Assembly: GCA_027483425.1 (NCBI GenBank)
Contig: JAIXUR010000321.1
Coordinates: 1-9,614, forward strand
Direction: 5' to 3'
DNA from: Cyanobacteriota bacterium
Lineage (GTDB): Bacteria; Cyanobacteriota; Cyanobacteriia; Phormidesmidales; Phormidesmidaceae
DNA: 9,614 bases
Below the pieces are notes generated by a model that worked only from the letters and a program-made list of their open reading frames with translations, did no database searches and was not told the origin of the DNA. Below are positions 1 to 6,409 of this stretch, piece after piece; position 1 is the stretch's first letter, and each line of letters starts with the position of its first letter. Made by a program: the position numbers and the translations under genes.

Positions 1-183
1 CTGGGGGCGATCGTGATCGCCATCGTGATTTTGGGCTGGGTATTTAAGCTGATCAAAAACACCCTTCAAACGGTGCTGCTGGTGGCTTTTTTGCTGCTGG
101 CCTTATATTTCCTGTTTGGCATCGGCCCCGCCGCCATTTTGGAGCAAATTCAAACCTGGATTAGCAACGGGCTGAGTCGGTAG
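1..183 (+). CDS. Small hydrophobic membrane protein, 3' end only
   Basis: Frame 1 is open from the window edge to a TAG at 181-183, giving 60 C-terminal residues; the start lies outside the window. The visible part is very hydrophobic: a first membrane segment at about residues 1-17, a short basic break (KLIKN), a second segment at about 24-42, then an amphipathic tail ending in NGLSR. This pattern fits a small two-helix inner or thylakoid membrane protein. No catalytic motif is visible and I do not recognise a named family. Nothing in the neighbourhood suggests a role, since the next gene is an unrelated toxin-antitoxin module 238 bp away. The reading frame is convincing from its composition and from the stop followed by non-coding sequence. 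Confidence 0.6.
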   Translation: MGAIVIAIVILGWVFKLIKNTLQTVLLVAFLLLALYFLFGIGPAAILEQIQTWISNGLSR

Positions 184-308
184 TTTTTATCGCTAGACCT
201 AGCGGCGATGAAAGCAGACCTGGCCTTTGCCTAGAAGGTGCATCAGCCCACCGCCTAGAAATCGGGTGTCTTCTGCGTCTCACTTGAGCCTTTTGCATTG
301 GCTTAGAA

Positions 309-340
309 CCCTGGATTCCTTGTCCTGCAGGCATCCAGGG
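309..340. repeat. 8-bp inverted repeat (hairpin), possible transcript end
   Basis: CCCTGGAT at 309-316 is the exact reverse complement of ATCCAGGG at 333-340, with a 16-nt loop that itself contains the palindrome CCTGCAGG (324-331). It lies between the upstream membrane-protein gene and the toxin gene, so it could end or insulate transcription. No T-tract follows on either strand, so it is not a standard intrinsic terminator. Confidence 0.35.
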
Positions 341-384
341 GCGACTATCTAATCAATCGCGCCTCAATATTAGGACAAAGAAGC

Positions 385-411
385 TAAAATAAATATTCCA
401 CGAAAGGAATA
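385..411 (+). promoter_or_regulatory. Candidate -10 box and operator of the toxin-antitoxin operon
   Basis: TAAAAT at 385-390 resembles a -10 element, and no convincing -35 is visible upstream. Just downstream is a perfect 6-bp inverted repeat, TATTCC (394-399) and GGAATA (406-411), separated by 6 bp and ending 10 bp before the toxin ATG. Antitoxins of the XRE class usually repress their own operon by binding such a palindrome, so this is a reasonable operator candidate. Its right arm overlaps AAGGA (404-408), the only Shine-Dalgarno-like sequence for the toxin. The function is inferred from position and symmetry. Confidence 0.4.
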
Positions 412-421
412 CACTGCTCCT

Positions 422-787
422 ATGGCTTGGGACGTTGAGTACACCGACGAGTTTGGTGAATGGTGGGAAACCTTGCTGGAAGATGAGCAGGAGTCTATAG
501 CAGCCTCGGTTCAGTTACTAGAAGCACGTGGCCCAATGCTGGGATTTCCCCACAGCAGCGGAGTTAATGGCTCAAAGTACGACCACATGCGTGAATTGAG
601 AATCCAGCATAGCGGCAGACCGTTTCGGGTTTTATATGCGTTTGATCCACGCAGGATAGCCATTCTGCTGATCGGTGGCGACAAGACTGGCGATGACCGC
701 TGGTACATCACCCATATCCCGATCGCGGACCAACTTTACAGAGAGCACCTCCATCAATTGCAAACAGAAGGGTTAATCGATGGCTAA
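422..787 (+). CDS. Type II toxin, RelE/HigB-like (Gp49 family)
   Basis: This 121-residue protein matches the phage-derived Gp49-like branch of the RelE/ParE superfamily, which are small ribosome-associated mRNA endonucleases. Visible family features are the N-terminal strand (WDVEYTDEF), a helical region around residues 15-37, the basic strand MRELRI (56-61), the strand FRVLYAFDP (68-76) and the block LLIGGDKTG (82-90) followed by RWY (93-95). Its length is normal for the family. The ATG at 422 is preceded only by a distant AAGGA. The gene overlaps the downstream antitoxin by 8 bp, so the two are co-transcribed in toxin-first order, as in HigBA-type modules. The pair looks poorer in GC than its neighbours, which fits recent horizontal acquisition. 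The family call is strong; the RNase activity is inferred from the family. Confidence 0.87.
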   Translation: MAWDVEYTDEFGEWWETLLEDEQESIAASVQLLEARGPMLGFPHSSGVNGSKYDHMRELRIQHSGRPFRVLYAFDPRRIAILLIGGDKTGDDRWYITHIPIADQLYREHLHQLQTEGLIDG

Positions 788-1142
788 AAATTTTTCAGAG
801 CTCCGTGCCCAAATGACTCCAGAGGCTAGAGCCAGATCGGCCGCGAAAGCCGACGCTATGCTGCAAGAGATGCCCCTGCAAGAACTCCGACAGGCTAGGG
901 GGTTGTCACAGAAAATGTTGGCTGATTTGCTCAAGGTACAGCAGCCTGCGATCGCCAAGCTCGAAAAACGTACTGACATCTATATCTCAACCCTGCGTAG
1001 CCATATTGAAGCCATGGGTGGCGAGCTTGAGATCATTGCTAAATTTCCAGATGGTGCAGTCAAAATCACCAACTTTGCTAGCTTGGATACGTCTACAGCG
1101 CTTCAGCCTGAGCCTCCATTGCCATACCTAGGCAACACCTAG
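780..1142 (+). CDS. XRE-family antitoxin (helix-turn-helix)
   Basis: This 120-residue protein is the partner of the preceding toxin. A helix-turn-helix of the Cro/C1 type spans about residues 36-61, with the signature LRQARGLSQKMLADLLKVQQ followed by PAIAKLEKRTD. The downstream stretch (YISTLRSHIEAMGGELEI, then FPDGAVKI) is typical of antitoxins paired with Gp49 toxins. The N-terminal ~30 residues form a charged helical arm. The ATG lies inside the last codons of the toxin (ATGGCTAA overlap, 780-787). A good Shine-Dalgarno sequence, AGAAGGG at 766-772, sits 7 bp before it and supports this start. The protein is expected to neutralise the toxin and repress the operon, perhaps through the palindrome at 394-411. 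It ends 33 bp from the convergent purU stop. Confidence 0.87.
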   Translation: MAKNFSELRAQMTPEARARSAAKADAMLQEMPLQELRQARGLSQKMLADLLKVQQPAIAKLEKRTDIYISTLRSHIEAMGGELEIIAKFPDGAVKITNFASLDTSTALQPEPPLPYLGNT

Positions 1143-1175
1143 AGCAACTTGTGCCTGGTATAGCAGGAGGTGCCA

Positions 1176-2030
1176 TCAAGCAAACACCACCGTGCGGTTG
1201 CCGTAGACCAGGGTACGATTTTGCAAATGCAGTCGTACGGCGCGGGCTAGCACCATGCGCTCCACATCCTTTCCCTTTCGGATCAGTTCCTTCACATCGT
1301 CGCGGTGGCTAATGCGCACCACATCCTGCTCGATGATCGGGCCTTCGTCGAGGTCAGAGGTGACGTAGTGGGCGGTGGCCCCGATAATTTTGACCCCCCG
1401 CTGAAAGGCGCGCTGGTAGGGGTTGGCCCCCATAAAGGCGGGCAAAAACGAGTGATGAATATTGATCACCCGGTTGTACTGGTCGAGAAAGTCGGCGCTG
1501 AGCACCTGCATGTATTTGGCCAGCACTACCAGGTCGATGGCGTGATCCTTCAGCAGATCGAGCTGCCGCTGTTCCTGCTCGGCCTTGGTGTCTGCGGTCA
1601 TGGGCAGGCACTCAAAGGCGATGCCAAACTGGTCGGCAATGGGCTTGAGGTGGGGATGGTTGCTCACAATCAGGGCAATTTCGGCCTTGAACTCCCTGGC
1701 CTTGTGTCGCCAGAGCAGGTCGAGCAGGCAGTGGTCTTGGTGGCTCACCCAGATCGACAGCCGGGGCACCGCATCTGAAAAGTGGAGCCGCCAGGTGGCC
1801 CCTAGGGGTTGGGCGATCGCACCAAACGCTGGCCCAATGATCTCCCTGGGCAGATTAAACCCCTCGAGCTCCCACTCAAGGCGCGATAAAAACAGCCCCG
1901 CCTCGGGATCGCGATGCTGATCGGCGTGGAGAATGTTGCCGCCATTGGCGTAGATAAAGTTAGCGATTTTGGCGACTAACCCCTTTTGGTCGGGGCAAGA
2001 GAACAGCAAAATAGCGGTGGGAGAACCCAT
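1176..2030 (-). CDS. purU: Formyltetrahydrofolate deformylase
   Basis: PurU hydrolyses 10-formyl-THF to formate and THF, adjusting the one-carbon pool for purine and glycine/serine metabolism. Numbering from the ATG at 2030 gives 284 residues, close to the ~280 usual. An N-terminal ACT domain (about 1-80, starting SPTAILLFSCPDQKGLVAKI) is followed by a formyl-transferase domain (about 90-284). The catalytic triad of the PurN/PurU fold is visible as Asn190 and His192 in VINIHHSFLP and Asp228 in SDLDEGP, with the conserved GATAHYVT just before. An in-frame TTG three codons upstream (2037-2039) could also start the protein, but the ATG matches family N-termini better. Neither has a Shine-Dalgarno sequence. 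The gene is convergent with the toxin-antitoxin pair and lies downstream of the DUF4340 gene across a 135-bp gap. Confidence 0.95.
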   Translation of the reverse strand: MGSPTAILLFSCPDQKGLVAKIANFIYANGGNILHADQHRDPEAGLFLSRLEWELEGFNLPREIIGPAFGAIAQPLGATWRLHFSDAVPRLSIWVSHQDHCLLDLLWRHKAREFKAEIALIVSNHPHLKPIADQFGIAFECLPMTADTKAEQEQRQLDLLKDHAIDLVVLAKYMQVLSADFLDQYNRVINIHHSFLPAFMGANPYQRAFQRGVKIIGATAHYVTSDLDEGPIIEQDVVRISHRDDVKELIRKGKDVERMVLARAVRLHLQNRTLVYGNRTVVFA

Positions 2031-2165
2031 AGCAGTCAACGCTAAAACAAGACAGTAGGCTCAGCCTAGCACCCGTTACGGGACTCCGTTGGGGGTGTCA
2101 GCATCGCTTTTCGCAGGCACTGGCTCGGCTAGGTTATCAGCAACCTGTGCTGCTGTACCAGGGGT

Positions 2166-2840
2166 TTAGGGATTAGCTGGTGTCCCTGGCGCGGGGGCTC
2201 CGTCTGACCCAGGGGAGCCGCTATCCCCCGCTGATGACGACTCATTCTGGGTGCCCTCAGGTGCCAGCGTCTCGACAGGCAACTTCCATTCGTCTAAGGG
2301 GCGGTTAATGCCGTTGGCCACGTCGCGGGTAACCACGAGAACGGGGTAATCTTGCCCCTCTGCCGGGGGCCAGGGGGCAGGATCGACCACGACGTAGTCG
2401 GCCCCGCCGCTAAAGTCAGGGCCACCCAAGATTAGCTTGTGGGCGGTGCCGTCTTGGAGGGTGACGGTGACCACGCCCACCGGGGCCGTAAAACCAAAGT
2501 CGGTGGCCTGGTCGGCCGGCATCGTCACCGTTTGCAGGGGCGAGTCGGTAGTGAGACGACTGAGCAAAAAGGCTACGGCCCCCGGTTCGGCCAGGGCCTG
2601 GTCGGGTGCGGTCATTTGCCAGCTGCCGTCGTCGCCCCGCTCAAAGATCAAGGTTTCATCGCCGCGATCGACGGTGAGGGTGGCGACATCGGTCTCCTCA
2701 AAGGTGAAGATACTGCCCCTCGGCTCGGCCTGGGTGGTGGACTCGGGAGACTGCGATCGCTGCGACTCGGCAATCAGCACCCCAGCCCCCAGCAAGAAGG
2801 CGGCCCCCACCAGAATTAACGTACTGCGCTGAAATTTCAT
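2166..2840 (-). CDS. DUF4340 domain-containing membrane-anchored protein
   Basis: This 224-residue protein begins with a short basic stretch (MKFQRS) and one hydrophobic helix (about 7-24). That is an uncleaved signal anchor rather than a lipoprotein signal, because no lipobox cysteine is present. The exposed part resembles DUF4340: an initial strand-rich segment around FTFEETDVATLTVDRG (46-60), a W-containing strand (SWQMTAPD, 73-80), a helix with FLLSRL (91-96), the DFGF motif (114-117) followed by strands VGVVTVTL (121-128), and KLILGG (135-140). The last ~30 residues are a Ser/Gly/Pro/Ala-rich disordered tail. AGGAG sits only 2 bp before the ATG, unusually close. The function is unknown; DUF4340 proteins elsewhere often occur near ABC-type or gliding-related genes, but no such gene is in view here. 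The family call rests on recalled motif layout. Confidence 0.75.
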   Translation of the reverse strand: MKFQRSTLILVGAAFLLGAGVLIAESQRSQSPESTTQAEPRGSIFTFEETDVATLTVDRGDETLIFERGDDGSWQMTAPDQALAEPGAVAFLLSRLTTDSPLQTVTMPADQATDFGFTAPVGVVTVTLQDGTAHKLILGGPDFSGGADYVVVDPAPWPPAEGQDYPVLVVTRDVANGINRPLDEWKLPVETLAPEGTQNESSSAGDSGSPGSDGAPAPGTPANP

Positions 2841-2955
2841 AGCTCCTAGACTGCGACGGTCAGGATCAGACCCATCGTGATGTGCTGATCCATCCTACGA
2901 CCTAGGCGACGGGTTGGATTGGCATGTTTTCACCTGGGATCCGATGGCCCTTACC

Positions 2956-2999
2956 CTAGGTGCTATGGCCGTAGCACCTGGACAAGGGCTACGGCTATA
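2956..2999. repeat. Two overlapping, mutually exclusive hairpins after pntB
   Basis: AGGTGCTA (2958-2965) pairs perfectly with TAGCACCT (2972-2979) around a 6-nt loop. GCCGTAGC (2968-2975) pairs perfectly with GCTACGGC (2988-2995) around a 12-nt loop. The two share 2972-2975, so only one can form at a time. Both can be extended by bases that pair only through G-T wobble: T2957-G2980 and G2967-T2996. The block starts 17 bp beyond the pntB stop on the minus strand and about 115 bp before the DUF4340 start. It could act as a terminator or attenuator between these genes, but there is no T-tract. Confidence 0.5.
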
Positions 3000-3015
3000 C
3001 AGGCGAAGGCCGCCC

Positions 3016-4446
3016 CTAGGCCGCCGAAAGCACGGGAGTGGGTTTGGTCTCAACGGCGGCGGCGCTGGAGAGCTGAGCCAAGATACCGTTGACGTTGGCC
3101 TTGGCGTCGCCAAAGAACATCAGCGTGTTGTCGTTGAAGAAGAGGGGGTTATCGACCCCGGCGTAGCCCGACGACAGGCTGCGCTTGAGCACCACCACCG
3201 TGCCCGCCCCCCACACTTCCATCACGGGCATACCGGCAATGGGGCTGGTGGGATCATGTTTGGCGCTGGGGTTAACGGTGTCGTTGGCCCCGACCACCAG
3301 CACCACATCGGTCGTCGCCAGATCCTCATTAATTTCATCCATCTCGAGCACGATGTCGTAGGGCACGTTGGCCTCGGCCAGCAACACGTTCATGTGACCG
3401 GGCATGCGACCCGCCACGGGGTGAATCCCAAACCGTACCTGTTTACCCTGGGCTCGCAAAATTCGGGTAATTTCGGCCACGGCGTGCTGGGCCTGGGCGA
3501 CGGCCATGCCATAGCCAGGTACGATCACCACACTCTGGGCATTGGCCAGTAGATCCACCACCTCCCCGGTGTTGGTGCTGGTGGCGCTGCCTTCCACCGT
3601 GGTTTTGCCCGTGCTGGTAGCGGTGGCTCCAAAGCCCCCCAGCAGTACGTTAATGAAGGATCGGTTCATGCCCTTACACATGATGTAGCTGAGAATGGCC
3701 CCACTGCTGCCGACCAGGGCCCCGGTAATAATCAGCAGGTCGTTGTTGAGCATAAAGCCCGCCGCCGCTGAGGCCAGGCCCGAGTAGCTGTTGAGCAGAG
3801 AGATCACCACCGCCATGTCGGCCCCGCCGATGGCCATCACAATCACAATGCCAAAGACAGCCCCGATCGCCGTCATGGCCCCCAAAATCACCAGCCCATC
3901 ATTCCCCGTAGCGGTGAGGAAGGGCGCTCCGAGCACGGTCATCGCCCCCAGCATCCCCAGGGTAAAGACGTGGCGGGCCGGTAGCAGCACCGCTCGGCTG
4001 GGCACCCAACCCCGCAGTTTAGCCACCGCCACCACCGAACCGGTAAAGGTGACGATGCCAATGAAAACCCCCACGTAGATCTCCACCCGGTGGATGGTCA
4101 CATCGCCCCCCACCAGCGCCGCGCTGGGCTGGAGGTACTCCGCAAAGCCCACCAGCACCGCCGCCAGGCCCACAAAGCTGTTAAGCAAGGCCACCATTTC
4201 GGGCATATCGGTCATCGCCACGCGGGCGGCCGCCAGTACCCCCACCAAGACGCCCAGCCCAATGGAGCTGATTTGGATCGGGTAGCCCTGGCTAATACCC
4301 GCCGTGGCGGCAAAGGCGATCGCCATGCCCAAGATGCCCAGCAGGTTGCCCCGCGTTGCGGTTTCGGGCTGCGACAGCCCGGCCAGACTGAGAATAAACA
4401 GGGCGCTGGCGACAATGTAGGCCGTCGTTACGAGGTTATTTTCCAT
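3016..4446 (-). CDS. pntB: NAD(P) transhydrogenase subunit beta
   Basis: PntB is the membrane and NADP(H)-binding subunit of the proton-pumping transhydrogenase, H+ (out) + NADH + NADP+ to H+ (in) + NAD+ + NADPH; in cyanobacteria the enzyme is in the thylakoid membrane. The ATG at 4446 gives 476 residues beginning MENNLVTTAYIVASALF, which aligns with the E. coli start. An upstream TTG (4480-4482) would add 12 residues but reads into intergenic sequence. About nine membrane helices fill residues 1-270 (domain II). Domain III binds NADP(H) and shows the Rossmann motif GYGMAVAQAQ (311-320), VGANDTVNP (385-393) and KRSLSSGYAG (421-430). Asn219 (LNSYSG) matches E. coli Asn222. Asn89 (LLNSFVG) replaces the E. 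coli proton-channel His91. pntA lies upstream on the same strand, separated by a repeat-filled gap. Confidence 0.96.
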   Translation of the reverse strand: MENNLVTTAYIVASALFILSLAGLSQPETATRGNLLGILGMAIAFAATAGISQGYPIQISSIGLGVLVGVLAAARVAMTDMPEMVALLNSFVGLAAVLVGFAEYLQPSAALVGGDVTIHRVEIYVGVFIGIVTFTGSVVAVAKLRGWVPSRAVLLPARHVFTLGMLGAMTVLGAPFLTATGNDGLVILGAMTAIGAVFGIVIVMAIGGADMAVVISLLNSYSGLASAAAGFMLNNDLLIITGALVGSSGAILSYIMCKGMNRSFINVLLGGFGATATSTGKTTVEGSATSTNTGEVVDLLANAQSVVIVPGYGMAVAQAQHAVAEITRILRAQGKQVRFGIHPVAGRMPGHMNVLLAEANVPYDIVLEMDEINEDLATTDVVLVVGANDTVNPSAKHDPTSPIAGMPVMEVWGAGTVVVLKRSLSSGYAGVDNPLFFNDNTLMFFGDAKANVNGILAQLSSAAAVETKPTPVLSAA

Positions 4447-4493
4447 AGGGGAAGTGAGTGGGTAGGTGAATAGGGTGAACAACGTAGCGTGGG

Positions 4494-4545
4494 TCGCTTA
4501 AACCATCTTTGGGGCCAACCAATAACCCCCAAACGACCCACGATC
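4494..4545. repeat. Direct repeat copy A, 52 bp
   Basis: This unit matches 4577-4628 at 44 of 52 positions without gaps, counted by hand. It carries a nested hairpin: outer arms GTGGGTCG (4489-4496) and CGACCCAC (4534-4541), inner arms TTTGGGG (4508-4514) and CCCCAAA (4527-4533), with an 11-nt bulge on the left side. Confidence 0.75.
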
Positions 4546-4576
4546 AACGACATCGGAGCATTTGCGTCAATCGGGA

Positions 4577-4628
4577 TCGCTCAAACCATCTTGGGGGTCA
4601 ACCCATACCTCCCCAACGACCCACGGTC
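4577..4628. repeat. Direct repeat copy B, 52 bp
   Basis: This is the second copy of the unit at 4494-4545, offset by 83 bp. The inner stem is kept (TTGGGG 4591-4596 with CCCCAA 4611-4616). The left outer arm has decayed to CGGGATCG, so this copy looks older or partly eroded. The right arm CGACCCAC (4617-4624) is intact and could pair with GTGGGTCG at 4658-4665. Confidence 0.7.
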
Positions 4629-4712
4629 CAAATTGTGGGTTGCCTTATGCGGGGATCGTGGGTCGCAGGCAGGTGATGGGTCAGAGAACATGGGCTGAGT
4701 CGGCGACCCACG

Positions 4713-6323
4713 CTACTTGTGGAACATGTTGAGCATGCGCTGGGACACCATGAAGCCTCCAGCGATGTTGACGGTACCGAGGAAGAGGGCGATCGCGCCC
4801 AAAATCGTCATCGGTGAGGTGATATCCCCCGAGATCTGAAGCATGCCGCCGATGATAATGATGCCGCTGATGGCATTGGTGACACTCATCAGGGGGGTGT
4901 GGAGCGAGGGCGACACATCCCAAATCACCTTCCAGCCCAGGAAGCTGGCCAGCACAAACACGGTCAGGTGGGTCATAAACGAGGTCGGCGCCCAGAGGCC
5001 AATGGCCACGCAGGCCAGGCCAATCAGGACAGGCCAGAGCAGCTGGCTATACCAGGGTTTAGCGGCGGGCACCGTTTCAACGGCGGGCCCCGATGGCTGG
5101 CTGCTAGGAGCAGGAGCGGGGGCCTCCACCTTCGGCGGGGGCCAGGTCACCTGGCCATCGTGGATCACGGTGGTGGCGCGAATCACCTGGTCTTCCATAT
5201 CGATCGCAAAGTTCTCGGCGCCGCCCAGGTCACTGAGCAGGTGAACCAGGTTGTTGCCGTAGAGCTGGCTGGCCTGGGAAGCCATCCGGCTAGGCAGGTC
5301 GGTCAGACCAATGATGGTAACGCCGTTGTAGACAATGACTTCGCCGGGCTGGGTGACTTCGCAGTTGCCCCCCTGTTCAGCGGCGAGATCGACCACGACC
5401 GAGCCGGGCTTCATGCTCTCGACCATCTCACGGGTGATCAACAACGGGGCCGGTTTGCCGGGGATCAGCGCCGTGGTGATAATAATATCGACATCCTTGG
5501 CCTGCTGGGCAAACAGGGCCATCTCGGCGGCAATAAAGGCCTGGCTCATCACCTTGGCATAGCCGCCTTCGCCGCTGCCGTCCTCTTCAAAGTGCAGCTC
5601 TAGAAACTCTGCGCCGAGACTTTGCACCTGCTCTTTAACCACCAGGCGGGTATCAAAGGCTTTGACGATCGCCCCTAGGCTCTTGGCCGCACCGATCGCC
5701 GCCAACCCCGCCACGCCGACGCCGATTACCATGACCTTGGCCGGGGGCATTTTGCCCGCCGCAGTGATTTGGCCGGTAAAGCAGCGACCAAAATGGCTGG
5801 CCGCCTCAATCACCGCTCGGTAGCCGCCGATGTTGGCCATCGAACTCAGCGCGTCGAGCTTTTGGGCGCGGCTAATCCGGGGCACCGAGTCCATGGCTAG
5901 CACGGTACCGCCCTGCTCCGCCAGCTCCGCCAAGAGTTCAGGATTTTGGGCCGGCCAGATGAAGCTGACTAGGGTACTGCTGGGCTTGAGCAGAGTGGCT
6001 TCGTGGCGGTCTAGGTCGGGGTGCCACTGGGGCGATCGCACCTTGAGCACCACATCGGCGGCCTGCCAGAGGCTAGGGGCATCGGCCACAATGGTGCAGC
6101 CCGCCGCCTCGTAGGCACTGTTGGTAAAGCTGGCTCCAGCTCCGGCCTGGGTCTCCACCAGCACCTCAAAGCCCAATTTTTGCAGCTTGCGAGCTGTATC
6201 AGGGGTAGCGGCCACCCGTTTTTCGCCCGCAAAAATTTCCTTAGGAATGCCAACCGTTAACCCCCTGGGCATCGCCTCGATTGGAGCGGCCACAGAGTTG
6301 TCTTGGGATGCTGTAAGCGTCAT
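4713..6323 (-). CDS. pntA: NAD(P) transhydrogenase subunit alpha, fused form
   Basis: PntA carries the NAD(H)-binding domain I and the first membrane helices of the proton-pumping transhydrogenase. The 536-residue product contains both parts that some bacteria split into PntAA and PntAB. Domain I (about 20-390) shows VGIPKEIFAGEKRVAATP (24-41), the RQD loop residues Arg149, Gln154 and Asp157 in RISRAQKLD, and the Rossmann motif GVGVAG (201-206). A Pro/Ala-rich linker (about 397-420) leads to four membrane helices (about 428-528) that include LHTPLMSVTNAISG (474-487). The ATG at 6323 gives an N-terminal tail of ~20 residues. ATG 6272 (MPRGLTVG) is an alternative with GAGG two bases upstream, and would be closer to the E. 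coli start. pntB follows after a 266-bp gap, probably in the same transcript. Confidence 0.95.
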   Translation of the reverse strand: MTLTASQDNSVAAPIEAMPRGLTVGIPKEIFAGEKRVAATPDTARKLQKLGFEVLVETQAGAGASFTNSAYEAAGCTIVADAPSLWQAADVVLKVRSPQWHPDLDRHEATLLKPSSTLVSFIWPAQNPELLAELAEQGGTVLAMDSVPRISRAQKLDALSSMANIGGYRAVIEAASHFGRCFTGQITAAGKMPPAKVMVIGVGVAGLAAIGAAKSLGAIVKAFDTRLVVKEQVQSLGAEFLELHFEEDGSGEGGYAKVMSQAFIAAEMALFAQQAKDVDIIITTALIPGKPAPLLITREMVESMKPGSVVVDLAAEQGGNCEVTQPGEVIVYNGVTIIGLTDLPSRMASQASQLYGNNLVHLLSDLGGAENFAIDMEDQVIRATTVIHDGQVTWPPPKVEAPAPAPSSQPSGPAVETVPAAKPWYSQLLWPVLIGLACVAIGLWAPTSFMTHLTVFVLASFLGWKVIWDVSPSLHTPLMSVTNAISGIIIIGGMLQISGDITSPMTILGAIALFLGTVNIAGGFMVSQRMLNMFHK

Positions 6324-6325
6324 AG

Positions 6326-6354
6326 GTAATTACGGCCAAAATGGCCCTATAGGG
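6326..6354. promoter_or_regulatory. Cluster of three abutting palindromes before the pntA start
   Basis: Three perfect palindromic units run back to back: GTAATTAC (6326-6333), GGCCA-AAA-TGGCC (6334-6346) and CCCTATAGGG (6345-6354). They begin 2 bp upstream of the pntA ATG on the minus strand, where a ribosome-binding site would be; no Shine-Dalgarno sequence is present. They may bind a regulator or fold in the leader RNA. Function is inferred from position only. Confidence 0.3.
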
Positions 6355-6409
6355 ACAGAACACAGGCACAGAAAAACACAATACCGAAGCAGAGCTTCCC
6401 CCACGTCCC

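Larger units (their letters stand above)
184..421. other. Intergenic region before the toxin-antitoxin module
   Basis: No credible gene is present. The stretch holds a short hairpin just after the upstream stop (CGCTA 191-195 with TAGCG 200-204), an 8-bp hairpin at 309-340, and an AT-rich promoter-like end at about 366-411. The remainder looks unstructured by eye, and I see no tRNA or known riboswitch. Confidence 0.5.
4484..4716. repeat. Composite repeat element with 14-bp terminal inverted repeats between pntA and pntB
   Basis: GTAGCGTGGGTCGC (4484-4497) is the exact reverse complement of GCGACCCACGCTAC (4703-4716), bounding a 233-bp block. Inside it, the octamer GTGGGTCG or its complement occurs five times (4489, 4534, 4617, 4658 and 4704). 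A 12-bp perfect inverted repeat links CGACCCACGATC (4534-4545) with GATCGTGGGTCG (4654-4665). A 52-bp direct repeat is also present. The right end covers the pntA stop codon (4713-4715). There is no transposase and no clear target-site duplication. This fits a MITE-like or dispersed palindromic repeat, possibly two copies nested, but identity needs genome-wide copies. Confidence 0.7.

Noticed and set aside
1305..1778. Plus-strand open frame (157 residues) opposite purU
   Set aside because: Shadow frame; purU has intact catalytic motifs on the other strand.
2914..3552. Long plus-strand open frame (212 residues) opposite pntB
   Set aside because: It is antisense to a conserved gene, its His/Gly-rich composition is that of a shadow frame in GC-rich DNA, and it matches no family.
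4447..4482. Extended PntB start at TTG 4482 adding 12 residues
   Set aside because: The extra residues do not match family N-termini, there is no ribosome-binding site, and ATG 4446 aligns with the E. coli start.
4489..4698. Small open frame inside the pntA-pntB gap
   Set aside because: It is built entirely from the inverted and direct repeats and has no ribosome-binding site or family.
4484..4716. CRISPR array or complete insertion sequence
   Set aside because: There are only two diverged direct repeats with no regular spacers, no cas genes and no transposase.
4899..5603. Plus-strand open frame (234 residues) opposite pntA
   Set aside because: Shadow frame antisense to pntA with no family resemblance.
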